Numbered from the stretch's first letter, positions 12,139-23,346 are shown. The stretch is 64,000 bases of DNA from Cordyceps javanica (GCA_036850795.1 JAAECO010000005.1:2790001-2854000); one strand, 5' to 3'. A program made the numbers and translations. The notes: generated from the sequence alone by a model not told the origin.

Positions 12139-12321
12139 TTGACCTATACCTTATCGACAAAGGCGCTGAGTAAGCACCCAAGACAAAGACGGTCGGCCCA
12201 TGATCTTCAAAGTGGTCGAAGCTGAGCGATGAGACTTGGTCAGGCATCTTATTGGCAACGGCGTTGATCTAAACACCGAAGACGAAGATGGGCAGGTTTT
12301 GTGGGAACTTTTGGCAAGACA
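12139..12321 (+). pseudogene. Ankyrin-repeat relic
   Basis: Read on the plus strand, this segment gives ankyrin-like text: YLIDKGAE, then TQDKDGRPMIFKVVEAE, then DLVRHLIGNGVDLNTEDEDG. A frame change follows KGAE, and an in-frame TGA falls between the second and third pieces. It is therefore a broken fragment of about two repeats from an ankyrin protein. The repeat type differs from the array at 1-1306, so it is not a copy of that array. It suggests an older ankyrin gene decayed between the two NLR genes. Confidence 0.6.
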
Positions 12322-13306
12322 AAATATCTAAGCTTTGCGAAGAGGTTCACGACTTGTGCAATTAGTATATATGAATAAGTATTTACCTGCATTGTGCAAA
12401 GATGCGCCGTTGTGTTCACTTCTACCTCGCCATTTTCGGAGGACGCGAAAGCATAAAGAAATATTGGCTCCGGATTTTGATTTATATTTCACTGAATCTA
12501 TTGCGACGGTCGCAGATGTTTCAGGTGGGGGACCGTTGGGCCAGTTGCTTTCATATGTTCTTGTATGGTGCAAGTCATTGTCTGAGCCTGTCTAGTTTGT
12601 CATTATCTTGTCCTTTCTCTTGGCAGTCGAAGTACCTTAGGAGAATGAATGTTCCGTGCGGCAGTCAAGTACCCAATGAGCAGTATGCGCAGCTTTTTCA
12701 CTGCAGGTTCTATATGGGCAATCAAAGGGTCTTGATCTCCGGCGATCATTATGACCGTAGTTCCCGTAGACATTCGAGAGTATACTTGGATGACCGAGAC
12801 ACCAGATCAGAGAGACATTTGAGAATAGTCGCCGAGCTATTTAGGTGGGAAACTTGCGCTTGCCTTTAAGACCAGCAGGGAATTAACTCCGCTGGCTGTT
12901 GCTTTTGGCGAAGCTCGTACCCTCATCAATTGTGTCTGGCTTTTCAGACGCAATTGATTCGTCCCTGGCTCCAGAAAAAGTCCCTTTGTATTGTTCTGAG
13001 CATAAACAGCGTCCTGTCTTAACTTACACTGTTTCGCAAAAAAAGGTCGACCCATACAGTAGGAATATTACTCTTTGGAGACAAGAAAGAGATACTTTCG
13101 GATTTATGTTTTGCCTATTTCCGGGTCGGGTGGCCGCCGCTCCACGCCCGCCATGGCCATTAGCGTAGTGGGCGTTTACGTGGCAACAAAATCGCTTCCT
13201 TTTACTCCAAAAAAATGGCGCCAAGATTATAGAAACTGTGCCTGAACAAGTTGCATGGTGTCTTGCTGAATAAACTTGAAAGGCAACCGACTGCGATCCA
13301 CGGACT
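12322..13306. other. Intergenic with a transposon-end-like segment
   Basis: No gene is seen. At 12990-13023, TTGTTCTGAGCATAAACAGC continues with GTCCTGTCTTAA. This matches, in inverted orientation, a segment at about 19304-19344 on the other side of the WD40 NLR gene. It may be part of the decayed mariner-type element whose transposase relic starts at 13307. Confidence 0.4.
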
Positions 13307-13774
13307 GTGCGCAGGCGGCGCTCCAACACGTTGCTTTGCAACCATGAACGCGTCGGACGACCGAGAGGAGTCACAAAGTCGCGAGATATAGTGGATGGAA
13401 TGGTCGAAAGGAAAATCGATGGTCACTTTTGCCAAGGTGCAAATACAGGTACCACGAGACGCCTACGATCACACTTCGACCCAGAGTGGATGTTTTATCT
13501 AGATGAAAGTGCAGATGATCGTAGCGTAGCGATTCCTAAAGACGGTCATCCCCGGATAGGCGTGACGCCAGTTCAGAAGAAATCAGTTCACCGTGGGAAG
13601 CGAGTGATATTCCCGCCAGCTTATACCTTGGATAAAATCATGTACTACGAGATATACGACGGGCGTACAGACTTGGAGCTCGCTGAAGATTATCTCCTGA
13701 GGCTGTTACTGCACTTAGGCAGGCGCGCGGAAAGTATTCTTCATATTCTCTACCGTCGCGCTTATCTTACATAG
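13307..13774 (+). mobile_element. Relic of a Tc1/mariner-type DDE transposase
   Basis: An open frame of 155 residues contains the middle of a DDE_3-type transposase of the fungal Tc1/mariner (IS630) group. Recognisable pieces are MFYLDES (first catalytic Asp), then RIGVTPVQ, HRGKRVIFPPAYT, and EDYLLRLLLHLGR. The second Asp (normally in a VLVMDNASFH-like motif) and the C-terminal third are missing, and the N-terminal part has no recognisable HTH. The copy cannot be active. It lies just downstream of the 3' end of the WD40 NLR gene, which ends at 13847 on the opposite strand. Confidence 0.7.
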
Positions 13775-13846
13775 TTTCCTATGTATCCTCGCTCGAGACA
13801 TTGCGACTGCAGCTTTTGCTGCGATATCATACTAGTCAGCTATGGA

Positions 13847-16800
13847 CTAGACTATGGACTGACTATTCAACCGAATAATCGTGACTTTGCCAGAACGCAG
13901 GCCTATAGCTACCGTATTGCCATGGATATCGGAACAACCAACGCGATACTCCTGTGGAAACCAGAATAAGTTCTTTCCCTCTTCCTGAATCCACTCACCT
14001 TTAATCACAATTTTCTTTCCAGCTGGAACTTTCACGGCGCGTCCTGGCACTAGCCGGTAATCGATCGGTAGAGTACCCTTATTAGTTACTAGGGCTCTCT
14101 CATCGATTTCAAACCTGATTGTGGTCACATCGTCGATGCCCCCAAATTTCTGGAGCTCTTGACCGGTGCTTGAGTTCCACAGCCTGACGGTCTTGTCGAA
14201 GGACGCAGAGGCAAGGAGCGAGCCATCCTGAGAGAAAGCCACCGCATTTACCCCACGGGTATGTCCCTCTAGTTTTTGCAGCTCTTGACCGGTGCTCGGG
14301 CTCCACAGCCTGACGGTCTTGTCGAAGGACGCAGAGGCAAGGAGCGAGCCATCCTGAGAGAAAGCCACCGCATTTACCTCACGGGTATGTCCCTCTAGTT
14401 TTTGCAGCTCTTGACCGGTGCTCGGGCTCCACAGCCTGACGGTGTTGTCGAAGGACGCAGAGGCAAGGAGCGAGCCATCCTGAGAGAAGGCCACCGCATG
14501 TACCGAACTGGTATGTCCCTCTAGTTTTTGCAGCTCTTGACCGGTGCTCGGGCTCCACAGCCTGACGGTCTTGTCGAAGGACGCAGAGGCAAGGAGCGAG
14601 CCATCCTGAGAGAAGGCCACCGCATGTACCAAACTGGTATGTCCCTCTAGTTCTTGCAGCTCTTGACCGGTGCTCGGGCTCCACAGCCTGACGGTGTTGT
14701 CCAAGGACGCAGAGGCAAGGAGCGAGCCATCCTGAGAGAAAGCCACCGCATGTACCAAACTGGTATGTCCCTCTAGTTCTTGCAGCTCTTGACCGGTGCT
14801 CGGGCTCCATAGCCTGACGGTGTTGTCCAAGGACGCAGAGGCAAGGAGCGAGCCATCCTGAGAGAAAGCCACCGCATTTACCGAACTGGTATGTCCCTCT
14901 AGTTTTTGTAGCTCTTGACCGGTGCTCGGGCTCCACAGCCTTACGGTCTGGTCGGAGGACGCAGAGGCAAGGAGCGAGCCATCCTGAGAGAAAGCCACCG
15001 CATTTACCTCACGGGTATGTCCCTCTAGTTTTTGCAGCTCTTGACCGGTGCTCGGGCTCCACAGCCTGACGGTGTTGTCGTAGGACGCAGAGGCAAGGAG
15101 CGAGCCATCCTGAGAGAAAGCCACCGCATTTACCGAACTGGTATGTCCCTCTAGTTTTTGCAGCTCTTGACCGGTGCTCGGGCTCCACAGCCTGACGGTC
15201 TGGTCGGAGGACGCAGAGGCAAGGAGCGAGCCATCCTGAGAGAAGGCCACCGCATGTACCAAACTGGTATGTCCCTCTAGTTTTTGCAGCTCTTGACCGG
15301 TGCTCGGGTTCCACAGCCTGACGGTGTTGTCCAAGGACGCAGAGGCAAGGAGCGAGCCATCCTGAGAGAAAGCCACCGCATTTACCTCACGGGTATGTCC
15401 CTCTAGTTTTTGCAGCTCTTGACCGGTGCTCGGGCTCCACAGCCTGACGGTCTTGTCGAAGGACGCAGAGGCAAGGAGCGAGCCATCCTGAGAGAAAGCC
15501 ACCGCATTTACCTCACGGGTATGTCCCTCTAGTTTTTGCAGCTCTTGACCGGTGCTCGGGCTCCACAGCCTTACGGTCTGGTCGGAGGACGCAGAGGCAA
15601 GGAGCGAGCCATCCTGAGAGAAAGCCACCGCATTTACCGCACCGCTATGTCCCTCTATTTTTTGCAGCTCTTGACCGGTGTTCGGGTTCCACAGCCTGAC
15701 GGTGTTGTCGTAGGACGCAGAGGCAAGGAGCGAGCCATCCTGAGAGAAGGCCACCGCACGTACTGAACTGGTATGTCCCTCCAGCTTTTGAAACTCTGGG
15801 CCCCAAACGATGGAAGTGATCGGGAGCTCCGGGAGCCATTTAGGGGTCTCGCCGTAGTCCCTTCTTATGATACTGCACTGTGGTGTGAATGCCAAAGCAG
15901 ATGAGTAAAGTTGCAGTGGTGCAAGATCGGCGATATAGCGGTGAGTGAGGGTGAAGCGTCGCGCATCGTCAAGAAACGCTCGCAACTCATTCGAGCCCTG
16001 TGGCTACGCTCCACCGTTAGGACTCAACATTTCTACACCAATCCAATAAAGATCACTTACCGGCACAAGCGAACGTAACACGTTCACATATGCAATGACA
16101 TCTGCGATTCTATTTAGAAAGCTCATAGCTTCAAGCCAGTGCAGGAAATGTTTCTTCAAAAAGATGTGCACTTGGCAGCCATCATGCAGGTCGACCTTGC
16201 TTTGCTGAGCATGGTGAACCCAGTACCGGCATGCATACTGAACTGCCGGTGATAGGCGTTGGCTGATGATAGACTGCTCTACCTCGCGCCGCAGTTGGCC
16301 TGGGTATCGCAAAGAGCACAGGTTCTCATGAAGACCCTCTGGCTTTACGCCATCGGTTCTACACAGTAGCTGGAGGCTTTTCGTAAGCAACAATTGATGT
16401 GCAGTCGGACCGTCCACTTTGAGTTCGTGTTGAGATTTATTACTCAACAGGAATTCCGCAAAAGAAAGGTGGAGGGTTCGGATAGGCATATCAAGTTCAT
16501 CAGGAATGCGCAGAACAGAATGTAACGGATCTAGGCGAAGCTTTAGTATGTCCGGGGGGCTTTGTAAGAGGACCGCAAGGGACTTCCGAGAAAGCGGCTC
16601 GACAAGGGTGACAATAGACCCAATAACCATTCGGCACTCTTCGTATAGCTTTTCCCTGTTGTGTGATTTTCTGAGTTTTGCGGCTAGCTGATTGAGCACA
16701 GGCAAGTATGTTTGTTCCATCTGCTCTAGCTGACCCGTTTCGAGTATGTTCAAGATCGTCTCCAGCTGTCCCTTAGGATCATAGTTATCGTCACTCACAA

Positions 16801-18963
16801 ATCGAAAAAGAGTAGCGGCAACGATGAACAAAGGGACAGCCTTATTTACCAGAATTGCCAAAACGTTCTCGCCTGGCCAGCCATGATCCAGAGGTGTCCC
16901 CAGTAGTGGATCGTTATTAAATTCGCTCCGAAACTTTGAGAAAGCGAATTCAAGGTACGTTGAGATATCTTGTTGAATGGTTGTTTGGGGGACAGCATCG
17001 TAGAGAAGTATATCCTGATAAGTGTCCACAGACATCTTTTGGTAAACATTTGCTGGAATACTCCTGAATCGTAGTCGAATGGGCAGCTCTGGTCGACTGG
17101 TCAAGAAAAGCTTCAGGCGAATGGTCGAAATGTCAGGGATACGAGACCACAGCTCTAGGATAGTTTCTATGTCATCTGCTTTGTCACATTCATCTAGAGC
17201 ATCAACCACCAAGACCAGGATAAGTCGGTCGCAGGGGCCGCTACTTATCTTGCGCAATGGCTGATATAGTAGTTTTTCAAATTGCTCTCCCAGATTTTTG
17301 TCGAAAATGATCGGATCGGATGTGATGGCGTCGGCAATAAAGCTATCCAGCCTAGGTATCTTCAATACAAGTTGACGAACAATGGTAGGAAAGAAAAGGG
17401 AAGCGGAACCCCGGTCACCCTCACCTCGCCTGAAGAAAAAGCTTGCCCCGAGGTCGACCCCTTTGTGGATGCTCCCGCTGGCCAACAATTCCGCGATAGT
17501 CCAAGAGATGGTCGACTTGCCCGTACCAGCACTGCCATGAAGCCAAAAGATGCTCTTGCTGCTCGGTGACCGAATCCAGTCCCTGATTTGACGGAGAAGG
17601 TCGACTCGAGTATTGGGATGACAAGTAGTGTGGTCTAAATCCTTGGAGTTGAACGTAGCGCCTCTAGCATATGGTAATTTGTCCATATCTAGCTTGATCT
17701 CACGTCGATTCATTGAGTCTTGCAGTTCCGTCATCATAGCAAAAGTTTCACCACCAGTCACTCGAAGCTGATTTAATGTTTGATTCACTATTTACCATTT
17801 CAAAAGTCAATCAATTATTTCGAATTAACATCACAGTGATTTACTTTAGTGGACATACCATTCTCAACCATCTCAATAATTTTTTTCTCTGCTTCCACTT
17901 TGGTTGGCAATATCCTCTTGAGAAGATCTTTGGCATACGCGGCAGCAGTCATTGCCGCGTAGCCTTGCCAGTCCTTATTCTCATGCGTATCAGAATAGTC
18001 GCATATGCCGCGGATGACCAAGCATGGGAAGTGGTTCATCAGGCCGCCTGCCTCCATTTCGAAACATAGGATCCCCTTTTCGTTGGCGTATTGATCTCGA
18101 AGGATAGCATTTTTCATCAACTGGTTCGCCGACGCCACCAATCCATAATGGATAGCTGGATCATCTTCATCCTCATCTCGAGCAGTGCGTTCGAGTACAG
18201 ACAGGGCGCTGCTATCACAGCTACTCAAGCAAGATATTTCGCCCGGTGGATGAACGATATGTGATTGGTACAATCGGTCGGTCTCTGCACCAGGGCGACC
18301 AAATTCCTTTCGCAACCTCTTGTTCCCTGCTAGACGGGCTTGGACGTCCTGTTGAATGCTATGCCCATCAATCTTATATTTCACTCGTAGGCCACTTATA
18401 GCCGCGAGTAGTACAGTCGGTGGTGGGGCCAGAAAGCGCGTCGGTTGAAATGGCTGGTCTTGAATAGTTTTGCCGAAGTCATATTGAAACACGCCTCCTA
18501 GGCCATTCTGAGGCTCGCTGACAACGACATCACCGAGTCGAATATCATGCTTCGAGGTTGGGGCGCCGCCGCCAATACCAACCATGAGACCAATCCGTAT
18601 GTTTGGGAAGCTATGGAGCATGTCGCGTGCAACGCCGGCCGCGGACGCTGTGCCGTATTCTCCACCTGGAAGAACGGCAATAACGACGTTGTGTTTGCCG
18701 ATACGGCCTAATGTGTAGTCATTGTTATCATGCTTGGCAATATAGGCAGGGGGTGCGTGCTTCTCGTCAAGGAAGACCTGTGCAGCGATGTATTCGGTCG
18801 TCAGGGCACAAATCCAGCCGACTGTATAATCATCGTTAGTGGGCCGGAATGGCTCAGATTCCTGTTTGCCAGTGGCGTTGGCCGCGGACGCCATGCTATG
18901 GTCTAAGAGAAAACCGACTGGGGGTTTGCAAATGGCAGGTAGGCAATAACTCTGTAAATTCAT
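13847..18963 (-). CDS. PNP-NACHT-WD40 NLR-like protein
   Basis: A complete fungal NLR (STAND) gene of about 1662 residues in three exons: 18963-17859, 17787-16061 and 16003-13847. Exon 1 carries the PNP/UDP-phosphorylase-like domain (GIGGGAPTSKHD; GICDYSDTHENKD). Exon 2 carries NACHT with Walker A GSAGTGKS (about 453-460), Walker B LVVDALDECD and TSRPELP. Exon 3 starts with a short linker and then about 13 nearly identical 42-residue WD40 repeats (about 1020-1560) plus a degenerate last blade. The NACHT frame has an in-frame TAG at 16004, but this is inside a canonical 57-bp intron, so the gene looks intact. Known HNWD proteins such as HET-E of Podospora have this NACHT-WD architecture with a different N-terminal domain. 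Function in allorecognition or pathogen sensing is inferred. Confidence 0.9.
14150..15790 (-). repeat. High-identity WD40 repeat array, 126-bp unit, about 13 copies
   Basis: Each 42-residue unit reads EGHT-xx-V-x-AVAFSQDGSLLASAS, then -x-D-x-TVRLW-x-P-x-TGQELQ. The units are almost identical in DNA. Differences concentrate at the two residues after GHT (SS, RE, SL, RG), the residue after V (N, H, R), and the residues on each side of the Asp (Y, S, F, L and N, Q, K). Confidence 0.92.
16004..16060 (-). other. Intron 2 of the WD40 NLR gene
   Basis: The donor is CCG/GTAAGTGATC and the acceptor GCGTAG, with a CCTAACGG branch site 15-20 nt before it. Its length of 57 bp is a multiple of three, so unspliced RNA stays in frame up to the TAG at the acceptor. 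Retention would give a PNP-NACHT protein lacking the WD40 sensor. A second acceptor (CACAG) lies 6 nt downstream, also in frame. Confidence 0.85.
17788..17858 (-). other. Intron 1 of the WD40 NLR gene
   Basis: The donor is AATG/GTATGT and the acceptor GTAAATAG, 71 bp, phase 1, with TTGAC as likely branch. It lies between the PNP and NACHT domains, as in the ankyrin NLR gene. Confidence 0.75.
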
Positions 18964-19445
18964 CCCAGTGCCTCAATCTCTGCATTGGGTGACAGCCGCC
19001 GCACTTGTCGGACGAGGAGGAGGCGCGTTGCGGCGGGATAAGGAGCGGGGTCACGCTAGGCTGCGAGTGCTACGCAGCAGTTCCTTCCAACGGAGCCAGC
19101 GCACGGCTTCACCCCACGCCACAATCCACATTTATCCGTGTTTTAGCAGAACATATGTTCTGTCTTGGTACAGTATTCCCGTAAAAACTTCGAGGTACTA
19201 AAAAAGTGGCCGCACTGTGTAGCCGTTTTCAGGCACCAAAAAATCGCCCACTTTGTATGCCATTTTTGGCTGTTTAGCGCTAAGCCTAAATTTTTAAAGA
19301 CAGTCGCAGCGGACGCTAGTTATGCTCAAAACAATATCTGTACGCATCTTTGACTGAGTTGTTTGCCTTGTTTTTACCTCTTGGAGAAGCTTTGATATTC
19401 TTCTTCCAGTTCTTTGCCAAGCTTGGTGTAGACCTCGGGCACAAG
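18964..19445. other. Intergenic between NLR gene and RBR ligase, with repeat remnants
   Basis: The part next to 18963 should contain the NLR promoter. At about 19194-19267 two degenerate direct copies of about 36 bp lie side by side (CTAAAAAAGTGGCCGCACTG and CCAAAAAATCGCCCACTTTG versions). At about 19304-19344 there is an inverted match to 12990-13023. These look like remnants of a DNA transposon. Confidence 0.4.
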
Positions 19446-20919
19446 TTACGCCAGATTCGGATTGCTTGTCAAAATCTTATTTGCGATTGTTGGTAGGGAT
19501 TTAACTTTGTTTTCGCAATGCAGCAAATGCACGTTTGTCCAGAGAGGGCATTTGTCAATTTCGTCGCGTGTGGCGAAATGGCCGTATTCCGCGTTAGGAG
19601 TCGCGCAGTCGAGATTCTTGTGACAAACGTAGCTGCAAAATGGCATTAGTAGATCGTTCTGTTGATCGTGAAACCGAAAAAGTATAGTACCATTGCTTGT
19701 TTTGACATTTGCTGCAGGTGATCTTGTTGCAGGCTTCTAAAAGAGTGAATCTGGTTTCGCATTTGCTTTCCCCGCGTTAGCCGTGAACGATGTATAGATG
19801 ATTTGAAGCACTTACTTGCAGATGCGTATGACAGCGTCAGAGAGTGCCTCGCAGAACAAAGAATAAATTTTTGCTTTGGACTCGGAAACAGACACAGCTG
19901 CAGCTTCGCCGCATCCAAGTCCAGGGTGTGCTTGATGTAAGCAGCGTCGGCAACTTGCCAAGTTGCAGTTGTGGTTTCGACAGCGGAAGACAGGTTCTGT
20001 ATCAATGTCGGGGTACTGCTCCGACCAGGGACAGAACGGACATTTGACGTCGTCTTTGATAATTGGCTCGAGATCGCGTCGAATCTCGTTGATGACAATC
20101 TGTTCGAGAAGCGATTTGCAATCAGGATCGTCGGTTCGCGAACTCAGAAACTGAAATTGTTCAGCAAGGAATGGGGCAGAACAGATTTTCTTGTCTATTT
20201 TGCATCGAATAACGGCACGTCCTTCGCTGATTGTATGTTTGGCAAGATTTTGTAGACAATCCAAGCAGTAAAAGTGTTTTTTCGACCCCCGACATTGTTG
20301 CCCCTCCTTTGACGGAACGATTTCGGAACAAATCATGCTGAACCCATTAGCAAGAACTGTGAGTGTGATGGAGTACTGATTCAAATTACCATGAGAAGCG
20401 TTGGGACTTGTTGTTCTTGTTTTCATCCTGGTGCTCAACATTGTGATCGCCGTTGACAACTCCCGTATGGTCCAACATTTCGGACTCGAGATCGGAGTCA
20501 TCGAGCTCGAGATCGGAGTCATCAGACTCGAGACCGGAGTCATCGGACTCACTATCATCACTGATAGTGATGATTTCTTTCGACAAATCTGGAAGGCTAG
20601 GCGTTGTTTGTAGAATTAGCTGCCAGTCAGGACTATCACCGCGGTCACTGCGCGCTGTGCGTTCTGCAACGCGTGTGTTCGTGACCGGAAGGCATCCGTC
20701 ACCTGCAGGCTGCTGTGTGTTTGACGTTACTCGAATATCGAGGCTTGCTTGTGCTCTGCTGAGATTGTAGCAAACGTTTTTCACACCAAGCTGTGAATTC
20801 GGCCCCATTGACTTATTTTTATGCACGCCACGAGCGTTTTTGGCAAGGACAGTCATGTTTCTGGGCGGGCTCGGAGGTTTCGACGGTTGGGGTCTTTGCT
20901 CCAATGAAGTTTTCGGCAT
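19446..20919 (-). CDS. RBR-type (RING1-IBR-RING2) E3 ubiquitin ligase, RNF216-like
   Basis: Four exons, 20919-20390, 20337-19816, 19765-19691 and 19632-19446, give about 437 residues. All three introns (50-58 bp) join in phase 2, and each junction restores a zinc-binding Cys-containing motif, which supports them. RING1 begins at Cys 177 (C-M-I-C-S-E) and continues with HFYCLDCL. The IBR segment has CPFCPW and CRNHNCNLASCRRC. RING2 reads C-N-K-C, then CNKITCSKC, C-Y-V-C, HF and CPLW. The protein should take ubiquitin from an E2 onto a RING2 cysteine. Residues 1-176 are disordered, with EIITISDD followed by an acidic run, like a SUMO-interaction motif, and short DDSDLE repeats. The substrate is unknown. 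The promoter resembles those of genes 7134 and 10728. Confidence 0.85.
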
Positions 20920-21005
20920 TTCGTCGGCAGGAGGCGTGTTTGAAGAAACAGAAGAAATTGATTGGGAGTGAAATTTATATCAGAAAGTAAGCGGCCGTTG
21001 ACGCC

Positions 21006-21175
21006 CTCTTATAGTTTCGTCGCTCTCTGCCATGACACCTCTGAGGAGCACGTAAAATCAAAGCCATCACCGCGACGCCCCCCTCCCCCCCTCCACACAC
21101 CCTTACACAACCTTCTTTTCCATTATTTGACCGACAGCCAATGCAGCCGTCGCAATGGATCCAATGGGGAGCGCC
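21006..21175 (-). promoter_or_regulatory. Promoter region of the RBR ligase gene
   Basis: CTCTTATAG followed by TTTCGTCGCTCTC (21006-21027 on the plus strand) forms the TATA block about 90 bp before ATG 20919. CACGT follows at about 21049. GCAGCCGTCGC (GCGACGGCTGC in sense) lies at about 21155, next to CCGACAGCCAAT. A pyrimidine-rich tract (CCCCCCTCC) lies between them. Confidence 0.5.
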
Positions 21176-23045
21176 TCGTAGCCTTCGGTTGCTGTGGGAT
21201 GATGTGTCAGGCTCGAACAGTTCAACAGTGGTGAGTCAAGCCGTGATCGCCAACAACGTTTTGTGGCTTTCGAAGGGTATCCTATTAATCCGTAGCCATC
21301 AGACCGTCGAGAGATTCAGATTGAATTGGTTCTCGGTATCTTTATCGATTCAAGCAGTTCTGTTGGCAGAAGAAACGCATTGCGTGTCGGATAAGCAATG
21401 CCCAGCTCGAGCCACAGATTCTGCGTCATAGGTCGCAATCATTGGGGAGCTCGCGACTGTCAGACAGTCATCGTGTCATACGCACACGTCGCCTAGAGCT
21501 GAGCGACGGCTGCATGCGCGGGCGTATTTTGGACCATAGTCCCTGGTCTGATGAGGTTGACTGAGTGGATAATGCATGAAGCAGCGTGACGGATGTTTAC
21601 AGCCCGGTGTACCGTGTGCAGCGTGTAGAGCAGACCAAAGCCAGGCAGTTTATGAGTGTTTCCCATCTCAAGTGCCGTGAAAAGCAAGAAACTAGCGCTT
21701 CGGAAGCAGCAATGGCAATCAACGCAATCGTTCTGATAGGTTAAAGGGTGTGAGCTACCAGCAGGGACCCATCAAGCCAGTCGTTGCAGCATGTAATACC
21801 ATAGCTATCTTTTGTGAAGAACATCAGACTTTCTGCTCGCCTAGTTGTGACGTCAGGCCAAATTTGATATTTTAAGGAAGGATTGCAATAGTTCAACATA
21901 CGCAAGTCACCTCCGTGATCTTGAGGCTTTGGTGCCTGCGTTCTGCTATTGCAAGACGCCAGTGGTACCAATGAGTGCAGGCTGCCGCTGCTCCGCGCTG
22001 AGATAGTCGGTTCTCTCAACTTAAGACGACTTGTCTACTTGAGAGTTCATGGCTCTTGCCATGGTGAAGCCGAGCTGGGAAAGAAAAGCGATGAGCGTCA
22101 AAGAAAAATCTCATAGTGCCGAGTTTCTACTTGTATCAGAATACCATAGGATCGCCGAGTATTCCAGGCAAGCACGAGTTCTTATATAGAGGGAACCAAC
22201 AGGCAAAACCACGACCAGGTGCCGTACCATACATGGTAGCAAATTTCGTGTATCGAGCCAGCAGATGCCTGGCAAATTTTGTAGTCCTGACGGAGCATTC
22301 TTTTGATGCGGAAGCTTTCTGCTGATTTTGTCACACGTCAAAAAATGGGGATTGGCATTTTCCCTAATCGGGAGCCTTCAGGGGCTAGCTCAATTGATTT
22401 CGTGAGGTAGAATTTCCTATTTCGGCAATACCTCCTCGATGGCCAATCTTGGCACCAGACCAAAGCTTCGGCGCGATTGTAGTCAGTTTCTGTCGTTCCG
22501 ACAGGAAAGGCTGAGCTAATCGTGGCACTGGTGCTGCAGACAGTACCAGGTGTTTTTCTTTTCTTGCCTTCATTAAGCCAAAATGTACCCGCTCACAAAC
22601 AGCATAAAACTACCACCGGGCATGTCACCAGATCCGAGCACTGAGTATTGGCATAGAAGTAGAAACCTGCGCTCAACGGCGTAAAGCCTTCTTCTGACGA
22701 GAAAAGTTCCGGCGAACCCCCCCAAGCGGGACCCTAATTGAAATGAATATCGCCTTTTTTTTCTCATTATCTCCGAGAGCTCAAAACGCACGATGGATCG
22801 GAAAGCGCAACTGTTTGCTGCACATCTTCTCGATTCAGCAATGCTGTAGAGCACAGGTCGTTTTCGGCCACTGCAGTCGCAACACGCCTGGACTGCTATG
22901 AACGAAAGCATGAAGCAACCGCATTGGGCATGAAAGTGCTGAGCATAACACGTCATGTTCCAAGGCTGGACCCACAACCTCGAAAGCAAGTTTAGGAGGT
23001 AAGCTCAGTGGCAAAACGGGGGAAACAGGTGAACTCAGTCAGAGC
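21176..23045. other. Gene-poor stretch, nothing recognised
   Basis: ORFs are short, have unusual composition and show no domains. One more GCGACGGCTGC box occurs near 21503. I see no RNA gene or transposon ends. Confidence 0.4.
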
Positions 23046-23208
23046 TCACTAAAACACCGTCGAGCTCAGTCAAGCTCGGTCAAGCTCAGTCAAGCTCAGT
23101 CAAGCTCAGTCAAGCTCAGTCAAGCTCTGTCAAGCTCAGTCAAGCTCTGTCGAGCTCTGTCAAGTTCGGTCAAGCTCTGTCGAGCTCAGTCAAGGCTCAG
23201 TTCTGATA
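23046..23208. repeat. Minisatellite with 10-bp unit TCAAGCTCAG
   Basis: About 15 tandem copies of TCAAGCTCAG and close variants (TCAAGCTCTG, TCGAGCTCTG, TCAAGTTCGG). The array lies downstream of the 3' end of the gene at 23347-24990. Confidence 0.85.
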
Positions 23209-23346
23209 AGGTCAAGTTCTCTCGACAGTGTCGCCGAAGGGCAGGGCAAAAATACTATGTGCATGTAGACGTCGTGCTCATATTAGATTTTTCAGGGGTT
23301 TCAACGAGTCAGAGTCAATATTGTTGTTACAAAATTATTAACTATA

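Noticed and set aside
14379..15314. Minus-strand ORFs with MEPEHRSRAAKTRGTY-type repeats
   Set aside because: They are alternative-frame readings of the WD40 repeat DNA; the repeat period keeps other frames open.
16004..16006. An in-frame TAG between NACHT and WD40 parts, suggesting a pseudogene
   Set aside because: It is the acceptor of a canonical 57-bp intron with GTAAGT donor and CTAAC branch site; splicing gives one continuous protein.
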